Position numbers and translations under genes: made by a program. Below, in pieces: positions 54,653-64,000 of a stretch of DNA of 64,000 nucleotides. Numbering within the stretch: position 1 is the stretch's first letter; the number at the start of each line of letters is the position of its first letter. The stretch is from Aquarana catesbeiana. Its lineage: Eukaryota; Chordata; Amphibia; Anura; Ranidae. Under the pieces are notes generated by a model. It saw only the letters and a list, made by a program, of their open reading frames with translations, was not told the DNA's origin and searched no databases. Location: NCBI RefSeq assembly GCF_042186555.1, contig NC_133327.1:332588626-332652625 (forward strand). The letters are read 5' to 3'.

Positions 54653-57626
54653 CTTGACAATGTAAATCAGACGCTGGCGATGGTTGCTGGAACCGATCAG
54701 ACCTTGGGGCTGCGGACTAAAGAATTGTCTGAACGCATCGGTCAGACAGCCACCTTCTCCTCCACTCCTTCTGTGACTGACCAAAGCCTCAGCAACACGT
54801 TGTCTAGGAGGACCAGGAAATTGTAACCTCCCAGGCTCTGGAAACACATTGCACAAACCTTTCTGCAAGGCCTCCCAAAGATGTTTCATCCTCTGCTCCC
54901 TCTGCGAAGGCTGGATAATTTCAGCAACCTTACCCTTGTAACATGGATCAAGAAGGGTTGCCAGCCAGTAATGATCCCTCTCCTTGATACCACAAATCTG
55001 AGGGTCTTTTCGCAGGATTTGCAGGATCAGGGAGGCCATGCAGCGAAGGTTTGCTGAGGCATTTGATCCAGAGTCCTCTGGGTAACTAAGGATGATATGA
55101 TGCAGAGCCACCTCACCTCCTCCCAGCAACATACAAGTCCATTGGTTTCTGGGGACTGAAAATGATTCCTTGAAGACTGCTGCTGATGCTGAGTGCTAGA
55201 CTCTACCTCCATGCTGACACAATCCTCATCCTCCTCCTCCTCTTCCTGTGTGATCGGTGGGCCCGCAGGACTACTGTCTGGATAAAGGGGGACTTGAGAG
55301 GTAAGGAAGTCCTCCTCTTCCTCCCACTGTTCTGCCTCAAGTGCCCTGTCCATTATTGCACAAAGTGTGCGCTCCAACAATAAGACAAGAGAGACAGTAT
55401 CACTGATGCATGCACTGTCACTGCTCATCATCCTAGTGGCCTCCTCAAATGGTGACAGGATAGTGCATGCATCCTTGATCAGTAGCCACTAGCGTGGTGA
55501 AAAAAAGCCAAGCTCTCCTGACCCTGTCCTGGTGCCATACTCACACAGGTACTCATTGAAGGCCCTCTGCTGTGTGTGCAGCCACTGCAGCATTGCCAAC
55601 GCTGAGTTCCACCTGGTGGGCATGTCACAAATGAGACAGTTCTTGGGCAGGTTGCATTCCTTTTGAAGGTCAGCCAGCCGAGCCTTGGCATTATTTGACC
55701 GGCGGAAATGCCCACAGACTTTCCTGGCCTGCCTCAGGTGATCCTGTAAGTTGTGAGTACCTGCACAAGAACTGCTGCACCACCAATATAAGGATGTGAG
55801 CCAAACAGGGAACATGGGTGAAGTGTCCCTGTCAGAGTACGGAGAGGAGGTTGGTGCCATTGTCACAAATCACCATTCCTGGCTGAAGCTGGCATGGCGT
55901 CAACCACCTCTTAGTCTGCCACTGCAGAGCTGACAGAATCTCTACCCCAGTGTGGCTCCTGTCCCCTAAGCAGACCAACTCAAGTACTGCATGTGGCATC
56001 TTTTTGCCTGAGTGCTTGCGTAGCCCCTTGAACGCCTATGGAGCACTGCTGGATCCGAGGACAAATCTGCAGAGGAAGAGGCCATAGAGGAAGAAAAAGA
56101 GGAGGGGTGGAGGAGAGAGGTGTGGCAGAATCACCACTACTAGCATTTTGGAGGTGTGGTGGCTGGACAAGCTCCAACAATACTGCACCCTGTCCTGCAT
56201 TCTTCCCAGCTGCCAGCAGAGTTACACAGTGCACCGTGAAAGAAAGGTAACGTCCCTGTCCATGCCTGCTGGACCATGAGTCAGCAGTAATATGCACCTT
56301 ACCACTGACCACCCTGTCCAACGAGGCCAAGACATTGCCTTCCACATGCCGGTAGAGAGCCAGAATGGCCTTCTGTGAAAAGAAATGGCATTTGGGAACC
56401 TACCACTGAGGTACCACACATTCCACAAATTCACGTAAGGGGGAAGAGTCTACCAGATGAAAAGGCAGTAGTTGGAGTGCTAGCAATTTAGCCAAGCTAG
56501 CATTCAGCCACTGAACATGTGGATAACTGGGAACAAATTTCTTTCAATGGTTTAGCAACTGGGGTAGGGAAATTTGCCTGCTACAATCGGATGTTGGTGT
56601 AGCGATAGCAGATTGCCCGCAAGTACTTGGCACACCTAATTCTACACCTTCATTCCTCTCAGTGCAGGTTTCTGAGAGGACTTAAGGTATAATGGGGTTG
56701 GAGATCCCAGCTGATGAGGATCAAGGAGAGGTCCACCTTGTTCTTTGGTGTGGGTCTTTTAAGTACTGTTGCCAATGGATTGCATGGGAGGTCGACATAT
56801 GTTTGGTCAAGCATGTGGTTCCCAAGCAGCTGCTGTTTTGGCCATGCTTGATATGCTTCAGACATATGTTGCAAACAGCAATGGTGTGATCTGCTGCACA
56901 TGTCTCCAAAAAGGCCCACACCAAAGAACTTTTCAAAATACACGGGGAGTCAGCAATGCCCTCCACGTGCGGAGCTCTGTGGTGTGATGCAGTCGGATGG
57001 CTGCCCTTAAGCTGGCCCCTGGAGGGCATCCTGCCTCATTGGAGATGTTCCTCCCCCTCCTCTCTTCTATCAGGCACCCATGTAGAGTCAGTGACCTCAT
57101 CATCCCCTCCCTCCTCGTCACTGGAGCAAACCTGAGTACCAGTTTCTTGTCCTTCTTGGGCACCCCCTCTCTCTGAGCTCACGTTACTGCCTTCCTCAAC
57201 CTGGGTACCATCATCGGAGATTCCAAAACGCTGTGCATACTCCTGCAGCATGTACCCGACACTGTGGTCGAACAGTTCGGGGGACTCCTCTGTGTATGAT
57301 GGTGGGGCTAGGGAAGGAGTGACTGATGACATTGAGCCGATGGAATAGGCCACTTTGGCAGCTGCATTGGCAGGTAAACTACTCTGAGCCTGGGTGACAG
57401 AGGATGAGGAGGATGAGGATGGCTTAGTTATCCACTCTACCAACTCTTCTGCATGTTGTGGATCAACACGGCCAGCTGCCGAAAAAAAGGACAAACGTGC
57501 CCCACGGCCATGTGCTGAGGATGCACCGTGTCTACAACCAGCACTGTTGGCTGTAGACACAGAGCCTGCTTGCCCTCTTTTGATGGCCTGTGAGCGTCTG
57601 CCTCTCCTTGGTGGCCTTCCAGACAT
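54653..57626 (-). pseudogene. hAT transposase copy B, main part (BED finger, RNase H-like core)
   Basis: The start codon is at 57624-57626 (MSGRPPRRGRRSQ). The basic N-terminus, a Ser-run, and an acidic linker (SSDEEGGDDEV) lead to a BED finger at about 56930-56770 (WAFLET, CNIC, HMSTSH). The RNase H-like core is at 56345-55980 (VHITADSWSSRHGQ with the catalytic Asp); 55870-55490 and 55430-54653 cover the helical insertion. Frame changes occur near 57040, 56720, 56350, 55870 and 55100. It is nearly collinear with copy C and clearly the same subfamily. The protein would cut and paste the element; this copy is inactive. Confidence 0.85.
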
Positions 57627-57629
57627 GCT

Positions 57630-57905
57630 ATAAAATTGTATTAGCAAAACACCACCAGAAGTTTACTAGAAAAGTACACCAGGAATGGCCTACAGTCAGA
57701 TATAGGCTTGATTAGATTAGAATGCAGTGGATATATATATGTAGAAGACTGTATATATATTTAATGAACTGCAGATCACTGAATCACCTGCCTGCCTGCC
57801 TGAAAGTATATTTGAAAATGTACACCAGGAATGGCCTGCAGTCAGATATAGGCTTCGCTAGACTGGATTGCAGTGGATATATATATATGTAGGAGACTGT
57901 ATATT
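57630..57905. repeat. Two-unit tandem repeat upstream of copy B
   Basis: GTACACCAGGAATGGCCTRCAGTCAGATATAGGCTT occurs twice about 155-160 bases apart, each followed by a short TA run. The CACCTGCCTGCCTGCCTG words recall the 110 bp array unit. Confidence 0.75.
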
Positions 57906-59940
57906 ATGGATGAGCCGAACACCCCCCGGTTCGGTTCGCTCCAGAACCTGCAAACGGACCGAAAGTTTGCACGAACTTTAGAACCCCATTAAAGTCTATG
58001 GGACTCGAACGTTCGAAATCAAAAGTGCTCATTTTAAAGACTAATATTCAAGTTATTGTCCTAAAAAGGGTTTGAGGACCCGGGGTCCTGCCCCAGGGGA
58101 CATGTATCAATGCAAAAAAAAGTTTTAAAAACGGCCGTTTTTTCGAGAGCAGTGATTTTAATAATGCTTAAAGTGAAAAAAAAAGTGAAATATTCCTTTA
58201 AATATCGTACCTGGGGGGTGTCTATAGTATGCCTGTAAAGTGGCTCGTGTTTCCCGTGCTTAGAACAGTCCCTGCACAAAATGACATTTTTAAAGGAATA
58301 AAAGTAATTTAAAACTGCTTGCAGCTTTAATGTAATGTCGGGTCCCGGCAATATGGATGAAAATCAGTGAGACAAACTGCATGGGTACCCCCCACCCCCC
58401 AGTCCATTACCAGGCCCTTTGGGTCTTGTATGGATATTAAGGGGAACCCCGCACCCAAATTAAAAAAAGGAAAGGCATGGGGCCCCCAGGCCCTATATAC
58501 TCTGAACAGCAGTATACAGGCGGTGCAAACAAGACAGGGACTGTAGGTTTGTTGTTAAGTAGAATCTGTTTGTAATTTTGAACTGGTACATTTTTAAAGT
58601 GTAGCTCCAGCCAAAAAATCTATTTTTAAGCTTTTTGGAAAACATAGGGAAGGGTTATCACCCCTGTAACATTTGTTTTGCTGTCTGTGCACCTCTTCAG
58701 AAGATTTCACCTCACTTTCTGTCCCAATGACAAATGTTTTTTGAAAATTTGGGGTTTTTAGTGAAACAAGGATTGGCGATAAAGCATTAGTGAAGAGGAG
58801 ACACGTTTTTCCCATATTAACTCTTACAGGAGAGAATTTCCCTTCCTAGGGGTAGATTTCATCTCACTTCCTGCTGTCTCCTTCCATTTGCAAGTAGGAG
58901 TCGTTTGTAAGTTGGATGTTTGAAAGTAGGGGCCTGCCCTATATACTCTGCAGAAATTGGGGCCTTAGGTGTTGGTGTTGCCACAACACGGTAAGCCCTC
59001 ACAGTTACTCTTGGTTTGCACAGGAACAGGCCCTGCTGTGAAATATTAGATCAAGAATTGTAATTACATGCCATTGTTGAACAGTGGTAGAAAAATTGGG
59101 CCTTTGGTGGTGGTGCTGGTGCCACAACAATGTAAGTTCTCACAGTTACTCTTGGTGGGCACTGGAACGGGCCCTGCTGTGAAATATTATATCAAGACTT
59201 GTAATTACATGCACCTGTTGAACAGGGGCAGAAAAATTGGGCCTTTGGTGGTGGTGGTGTTGCCACAACACTGTAAGCCCTCACAGTTACTCTTGGTGGG
59301 TGCAGGAATGGGCCCTGCTGTGAAATATTAGATCAAGAATTGTAATTACATGCACCTGTTGAACAGGGGCTGAAAATTTGGGCCTTGGGCACTGGTGCTG
59401 GTGCCTCAACACTGCAACCCCTCACAGATACTCTAGTTGGAGCTCAGAAATGAGCCCTGCTGCAAAGTATTGCATCAAAAATTGTAATTACACGCCCCTG
59501 TTAAACAGGGGCTGAAAATTTGGGCCTTGGGTATTGGTGCTGGTGCCATAACACTGCAACCCCTCACAGATACTCTAGTTGGAGCGCAGGAATGAGCCCT
59601 GCTGCAAAGTATTGCATCAAAAATTGTAATTACACGCCCCTCTTAAACAGGGGCAGAAAAATTGCCACAACACTGCAACCCCTCACAGATGCTATAGTTG
59701 GAGCGCAGGAATGAGCCCTGCTGCAAAGTATTGCATCAAAAATTGTAATTCCCCCCCCCTGTTAAACAGGGGCAGAAAAATTGGGCCTTGGCCACTGGTG
59801 GCGGTGCCCAGAACCAAAAATGTTCTTACAAGCTATCAACATGAAAATTCAGGAGGAAGAGGATTGTGACTCAGAATAACAGGATAGTCACTCAACATCA
59901 GCATAGGCAGTCTTGAAGGGATCTCACATTAAAAAAAAAA
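57906..59940 (-). other. 3' region of hAT copy C with terminal motif
   Basis: At 57908 GGATGAGCCGAACACC and a TTCGGTTCG-rich stretch look like a hAT terminus. 58045-58112 matches the 3' region of copy B. 58351-58560 has GC-rich dispersed sequence, and 58580-58880 a repeat related to 9830-10140. No gene. Confidence 0.6.
59030..59800. repeat. ~125-145 bp tandem repeat, about six units
   Basis: Units marked by GGGCCCTGCTGTGAAATATTA, TTGTAATTACATGCACCTGTT and CAGGGGCAGAAAAATTGGGCC repeat through the 3' region of copy C. One unit is present in copy B at 49430-49500. Confidence 0.85.
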
Positions 59941-62921
59941 TCAATCAGTTACATCAGCATCAGGTGCTTGGTAGCTGGTGATCCAAGACTGATTCCTTTT
60001 TCTGAAGGTCAGCTGATCGACCAATTCAGTGGACAGGCACACCCTGTGATCGGTTACAAAACCTCCAGCAGCACTGAATGTGCGTTTCGAAAGAACACTG
60101 GATGCAGGACAGGCCAGTAGCTCAATTGCATACTGTGCAAGCTCTGGCCAGCGATCCATCCTCAACACCCAGTAACCCAGAGGATTTTTGGTGGGAAAGG
60201 TGTCCAAGTCTGATCTTGCCCCTAGGTAATCCTGCACCATGTGAATCAGACACTGGCGATGGTTGCTGGAACCGATCAGACCTTGGGGCTGCAGACTAAA
60301 AAATTGTCTGAATGCATCGGTCAGATGGCCACCTTCTCCACCGCTCCTTCTGTGACTGACTGAAGCCTCAGCAACACGTTGTCCAGGAGGACCAGGAAAT
60401 TGTAACCTCCGAGGCTCTGGAAATGCGTTGCACAAACCTTTCCTTTCCCCTCCTGAAGATGTTTCATCCTCTGCTCCCTCTGCGATGGCAAGATAAGGTC
60501 CGCAATCTTACCCTTGTAACGTGGATCAAGGAAGGTTGCCAGCCAGTAATCATCCCTCCCCTTGATACCACGAATACGAGGATCCTTCCGCAGGCTTTGC
60601 AGGATCAGGGACGCCATGTAGCATAGGTTTGCTGAGGCATTCGGTCCAGAGTCCTCTGGGTCACTAAGGACGACATGATCTGCAGCCACCTCCTCCCAGC
60701 CAAGTACAACTCCATGGGTTTCTTCAGAGTGTAAATGATCCTTGAAAACTGCTGCTGATGCTGAGTGCCAGGCTCCACCTCCATGCTGACACAATCCTCC
60801 TCCTCCTCGTCCTCTTCCTGTGTGATCGGCGGGCACGCAGGAACACTGTCTGGATAAAGGGGGCCTTGAGAGGTAAGGAAGTCCTCCTCTTCCCCCCTCT
60901 GTTCTGCCTCAAATGCCCTGTCCATTATTCCATGCAGCATGTGCTCCAACAGGCGGACAAGAGGGACAGTGTCACTGATGCATACACTGTCACTGCTCAC
61001 CATCCTCGTGGCCTCCTCAAATAGTGACAGGACAGTGCATGCATCCCTGATCATAGCCCACTGGCTTGGGGAAAAAAAACAAGCTCCCCTGACCCTGTCC
61101 TGGTGCCATAGTCGCATAGGTACTCATTGATGGCCCTCTTCTGCATGTGCAGCCGCTGCAGCATAGCCAGCGTTGAGTTCCACCTGGTGGGCATGTCACA
61201 GATTAGGCGGTTCTTGGGCAGGTTAAATTTTCTTTTTGGAGGTCAGCCAGCCAAGCACTGACATTATATGACCTGTGGAAATGCACACAGACTTTCCTGG
61301 CCTGCCTCAGGACATCCTATAAGCCCGGGTACCTGCCCAAGAACCGCTGCACCACCAAGTTAAGGACGTGAGCCAAACAGGGCACATGGGTCAGTTGTCG
61401 CTGTCGGAGGGTGGAGAGGAGGTTGGTGCCATTGTCGCAAACCACCATACCTGGCTTAAGCTGGCATGGCATAAACCACCTCTCGGTGAAAGATAGGTAA
61501 TGTCCCTGTCCATGCCTGCTGGGCCATGAGTCAGCGGTAATATGCACCTTACTGCTGACCGCCCTGTCCAGCGAGGTCAAGACATTGCCTTCCACATGCC
61601 AGTAGAGAGCCGGAATCACATTCCATGAGAAAAAGTGGCGTTTGGGAATTTGCCACTGAGGAACCGCACATTCCACAAACTCACAGAAGGGGGCAGAGTC
61701 TACCAACTGAAAAGGCATCAGTTGAAGTGCTAGCAATTTAGCCAAGCTAGCATTCAACTGCTGGGCATGTGGATGGCTGGGAGCGAACTTCTTTCGGCGG
61801 TGCAGCAGCTGGGGCAGGGAAATTTGCCTGGTACAATCTGACATTGGTATAGCAGATTGCCCGCAAGTACTTGGCTGTGACACACCTAATTCTACACCTT
61901 CATTCCTCTCAGTGCAGGTTTCAGAGAGGACTGAAGGTATAGTGGGGTTGGAGATCCCAGCTGATGAGGAGCAAGGAGAGGTCCGCTTTGTTCTTTGGTG
62001 TGGGTCTTTTAGGTACTCTTGCCAATGAACTGCATGGCAGGTCGACATATGTCTGGTCAAGCATGTGGTGCCCAAGCGGGTGATGTTTTGGCCACACGAG
62101 ATACGCTTGAGACATATGTTGCAAATAGCAGCGGTGGGATCTGATGCACTCGTCTCAAAAAAGGCCCACACCAAAGAACTTTTGGAATAACGTGCAGAGA
62201 CAGCAGCGCCCTGCACATGCGGAGCTCTGCGGTGTGATGCAGTCGGTGTGCTGCACTTAAGCTGGCCCCTGGAGGGCATCCTGCCTCGTTGGAGATGTGC
62301 CTCCTCCTCTGCCTCCTCCTCCTCCTTCTCTCTCCTATTAGGCACCCACATGGAGTCAGTGACCTCATCATCCCCTCCCTCCTCATCACTGGAGCAAAGC
62401 TGGCAGTATGCTGCAGCTGGGGGAACATGACTGCCAGATTGCTGTCCTTCTTGGGCACCCCCTCTCCCTGGGCTCACGTTACTGCCTTGCTCTAGCTGGG
62501 TACCATCATCGGAGCCTTCAAAACGCTGAGCATCCTCCTGGAGCATGTACCCAACACTGTGGTCAAACAGTTTGGGGACTCCTCAGGAGGACATGGTGGG
62601 GCTAGGGAAGGAGTGACTGATGCCATTGAGCCAAGGGAAGAGGCCGCGTTGGCAGCTGCTTTGCCAGACAAAGTACCGAGACTGGGTGTGAGAGGATGAG
62701 GAGGATGAGGACGGCTTGGTCATCCACTCTAGCAAGTCTTCCGTATGTTGCGGCTCAACACGGCCAGCTGCCGAAAGAAAGGACAAGCGTGTCCCGTGGC
62801 CACGTGCTGATGAGGATGCACCGTCTCCATGACCAGCACTGTTGCCTCTAGACACAGAGCCTGCTTGCCCTCTTTTATTGGCTTGTGACTGTCTGCCTCT
62901 CCTTGTTGGCCTTCCAGCCAT
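59941..62921 (-). pseudogene. hAT transposase copy C
   Basis: The start is at 62919-62921 (MAGRPTRRGRQSQ). A frameshift near 62570 joins to a 409-codon frame (62546-61317). This frame holds an acidic linker; a BED finger (WAFFE, C142/C145, H166/H171); ITADSW with the first catalytic Asp; VVCDNGTNLL with the second; and CLAHVLNLVVQ. Further breaks near 61200, 60840 and 60430 precede the C-terminal domain (PELAQYAIELLACPASSVLS, then KRTFSAAGGFVTD). Here the SERTFS Glu, thought catalytic, is replaced by Lys. Same subfamily and orientation as copy B; no intervening insertion. Confidence 0.87.
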
Positions 62922-63024
62922 ACTAATGGCCTGCAGTGAGATGTAGCTGCACAAAGCTGGGATGTATATATATACTGATACTGCAGCTAGCAGAATCAAC
63001 TGCCTGCCTGTAGTATTATTAGAC

Positions 63025-63250
63025 ATGTGCATTGCGTTTCGTTCCGAATCGAAATTCGGACAAATTTTTCATTATTCGGAAATTCGGATGCATCCGAATT
63101 TCTGAATTACAAAAGTAACAAATTTAAATGAATCCGAAATAAAACAAACAAATTTGAAAACAAATTTGAATCGAATTAAAAAAAAATAGAAAACGATTTT
63201 CTAAAAAAATACAATAAAATAGAATATAAAATAATAAATCAATAGAATAT
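63025..63250. mobile_element. Harbinger-like terminal region (inferred)
   Basis: TTAGACATGTGCA followed by TTTCGTTCCGAAT and ATTCGG-rich sequence abuts copy C. The opening AGACATGTGCA also occurs at 15354, before another TTTCGT-rich region. The preceding TTA/ATA suggest a TWA target, hence the tentative class. Confidence 0.4.
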
Positions 63251-63906
63251 ATACTGTATTTATTGGCGTATAACACGCACCCCAAGTTTAGGAGGGAATT
63301 TTAAGGAAAAAAACTTTTAGGAGGGAAGTTTAAGGAAAAAAACTTACATTTAAATGCCCATCAATGCAGCCCTGCCCAGTGTCCATCTGCAGCCTTGCCC
63401 AATGTCTTTGCAGCCTTGCCCAGTGCCTATGCAGCCTTGCCCAGTGCCTCTACAGCCTTGCCCAGTGCCTTTGCAGCCTTGCCCAGTGCCTTTGCAGCCT
63501 TGCCAGTCTCTGATTATTTAAAATTGGCACCGATCTCAACTGACTGTGAGCGGAGGAAAGTGAGCGCCGGCGAGATACACAAAGCCGAGTGTACTCGGCT
63601 AGTTTCGGCTTCTCACGCAGTCCCGCCCATCTCCACTGATTGCGAGAGGAGAGGAATGAGCGGCACCAACAAACACATAGCCGAGTGTACTCAGCTAGTT
63701 TCGGATCCTCTCGCAGTCCCGCCCCTGACTGTGAGTAGAGCCGAGAATAGCCAAGTACACTCGGCTATGTGTATGTCGCTGGCGCTCGCTCCGCTCACAA
63801 TTGGAGATTATAAGCGGAGATTGGCGGGGATCGGCGTATAACACGCACCCCTGATTTTCTCCTGATTTTAAGGGGAAAAAAGTGCATGTTATATGCCGAT
63901 AAATAT

Positions 63907-63911
<5 letters not shown>
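63249..63911. mobile_element. MITE with ~30 bp inverted ends
   Basis: ATACTGTATTTATTGGCGTATAACACGCACC at the left matches the complement of GTGCATGTTATATGCCGATAAATATGGTAT at the right. TA flanks would fit a Tc1/mariner-like target. An internal copy of the end (GGCGTATAACACGCACCCC, 63832-63850) lies near the right terminus. The small frame inside is a translation of the repeat. Confidence 0.65.
63385..63510. repeat. 24 bp minisatellite
   Basis: GCAGCCTTGCCCAGTGCCTT units repeat about five times inside the MITE. Confidence 0.85.

Positions 63912-63960
<49 letters not shown>
63909..63960. repeat. (TA)n microsatellite
   Basis: About 25 TA units directly follow the right end of the MITE, then a T-run to the window edge. 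Confidence 0.93.
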
Positions 63961-63967
<7 letters not shown>

Positions 63968-64000
63968 TTTATTCTGTTCTATTGTTTTTCTATGCTTTTC

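Noticed and set aside
59068..59714. Repeated small frames ending LLVG-type sequence
   Set aside because: They are translations of the tandem repeat in the 3' region of hAT copy C.

Overview
This window looks like part of a large vertebrate genome, most probably a frog (ranid-like anuran). I infer this from the mixture of transposon families: ZBED-type hAT, Penelope-like (PLE), piggyBac, PIF-Harbinger, L1/Tx1-type LINE, Ty3-like LTR elements and a gamma-type endogenous retrovirus. Other support is spliceosomal GT-AG exon structure, AATAAA signals, TA and TCTA microsatellites and long AT-rich noncoding stretches. I see no intact single-copy host protein gene. Almost everything is transposable-element sequence, much of it nested.

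Layout. 1-3258: a young LTR retrotransposon with near-identical LTRs and a long open gag-like frame but no polymerase. 3259-8560: an array of ~110 bp repeats (about 40 units) carrying one Harbinger MITE, running into a hAT-like terminal region with two perfect hairpins. 8560-10790: noncoding, with an intact-looking hammerhead ribozyme at 9381-9436. 10791-13802: a decayed PLE on the minus strand. 13854-14635: a short element with a 16 bp target duplication and a 250 bp palindrome. 15355-20610: a fold-back repeat and then a multi-exon, broken Myb/SANT-like gene, with a TTAA-flanked MITE in its first intron.

21734-28780: a ZBED/hAT transposase on the minus strand, split by a 4.67 kb insertion made of two PLE fragments in opposite orientation; a 9 bp target duplication brackets the insertion. 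29636-31040: a 300 bp palindrome and PLE-like 3' sequence with a second Harbinger MITE. 31400-37200: a broken L1/Tx1-type LINE. 37531-37946: an AT-rich palindrome around Tc1-like terminal sequence. 40123-40307: a small hAT MITE with a perfect 8 bp target duplication. 40760-41700: the only long stretch without repeat hallmarks, a candidate conserved noncoding element.

43216-48330: a decayed piggyBac transposase with GC-rich duplicated leader, minisatellites and a 392 bp tandem array. 49280-57905: a second hAT transposase, interrupted by a 5'-truncated endogenous retrovirus (partial pol, env, 3' LTR). 57906-63025: a third hAT transposase of the same family. 63025-64000: Harbinger-like terminal sequence, a TIR element and a TA repeat.

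The genes do not form a pathway; the content reflects successive insertions. The order can be read in places: PLE into hAT, Harbinger into the tandem array, Harbinger into PLE tail, retrovirus into hAT. The most biologically active-looking parts are the young LTR element and the hammerhead with an intact core.
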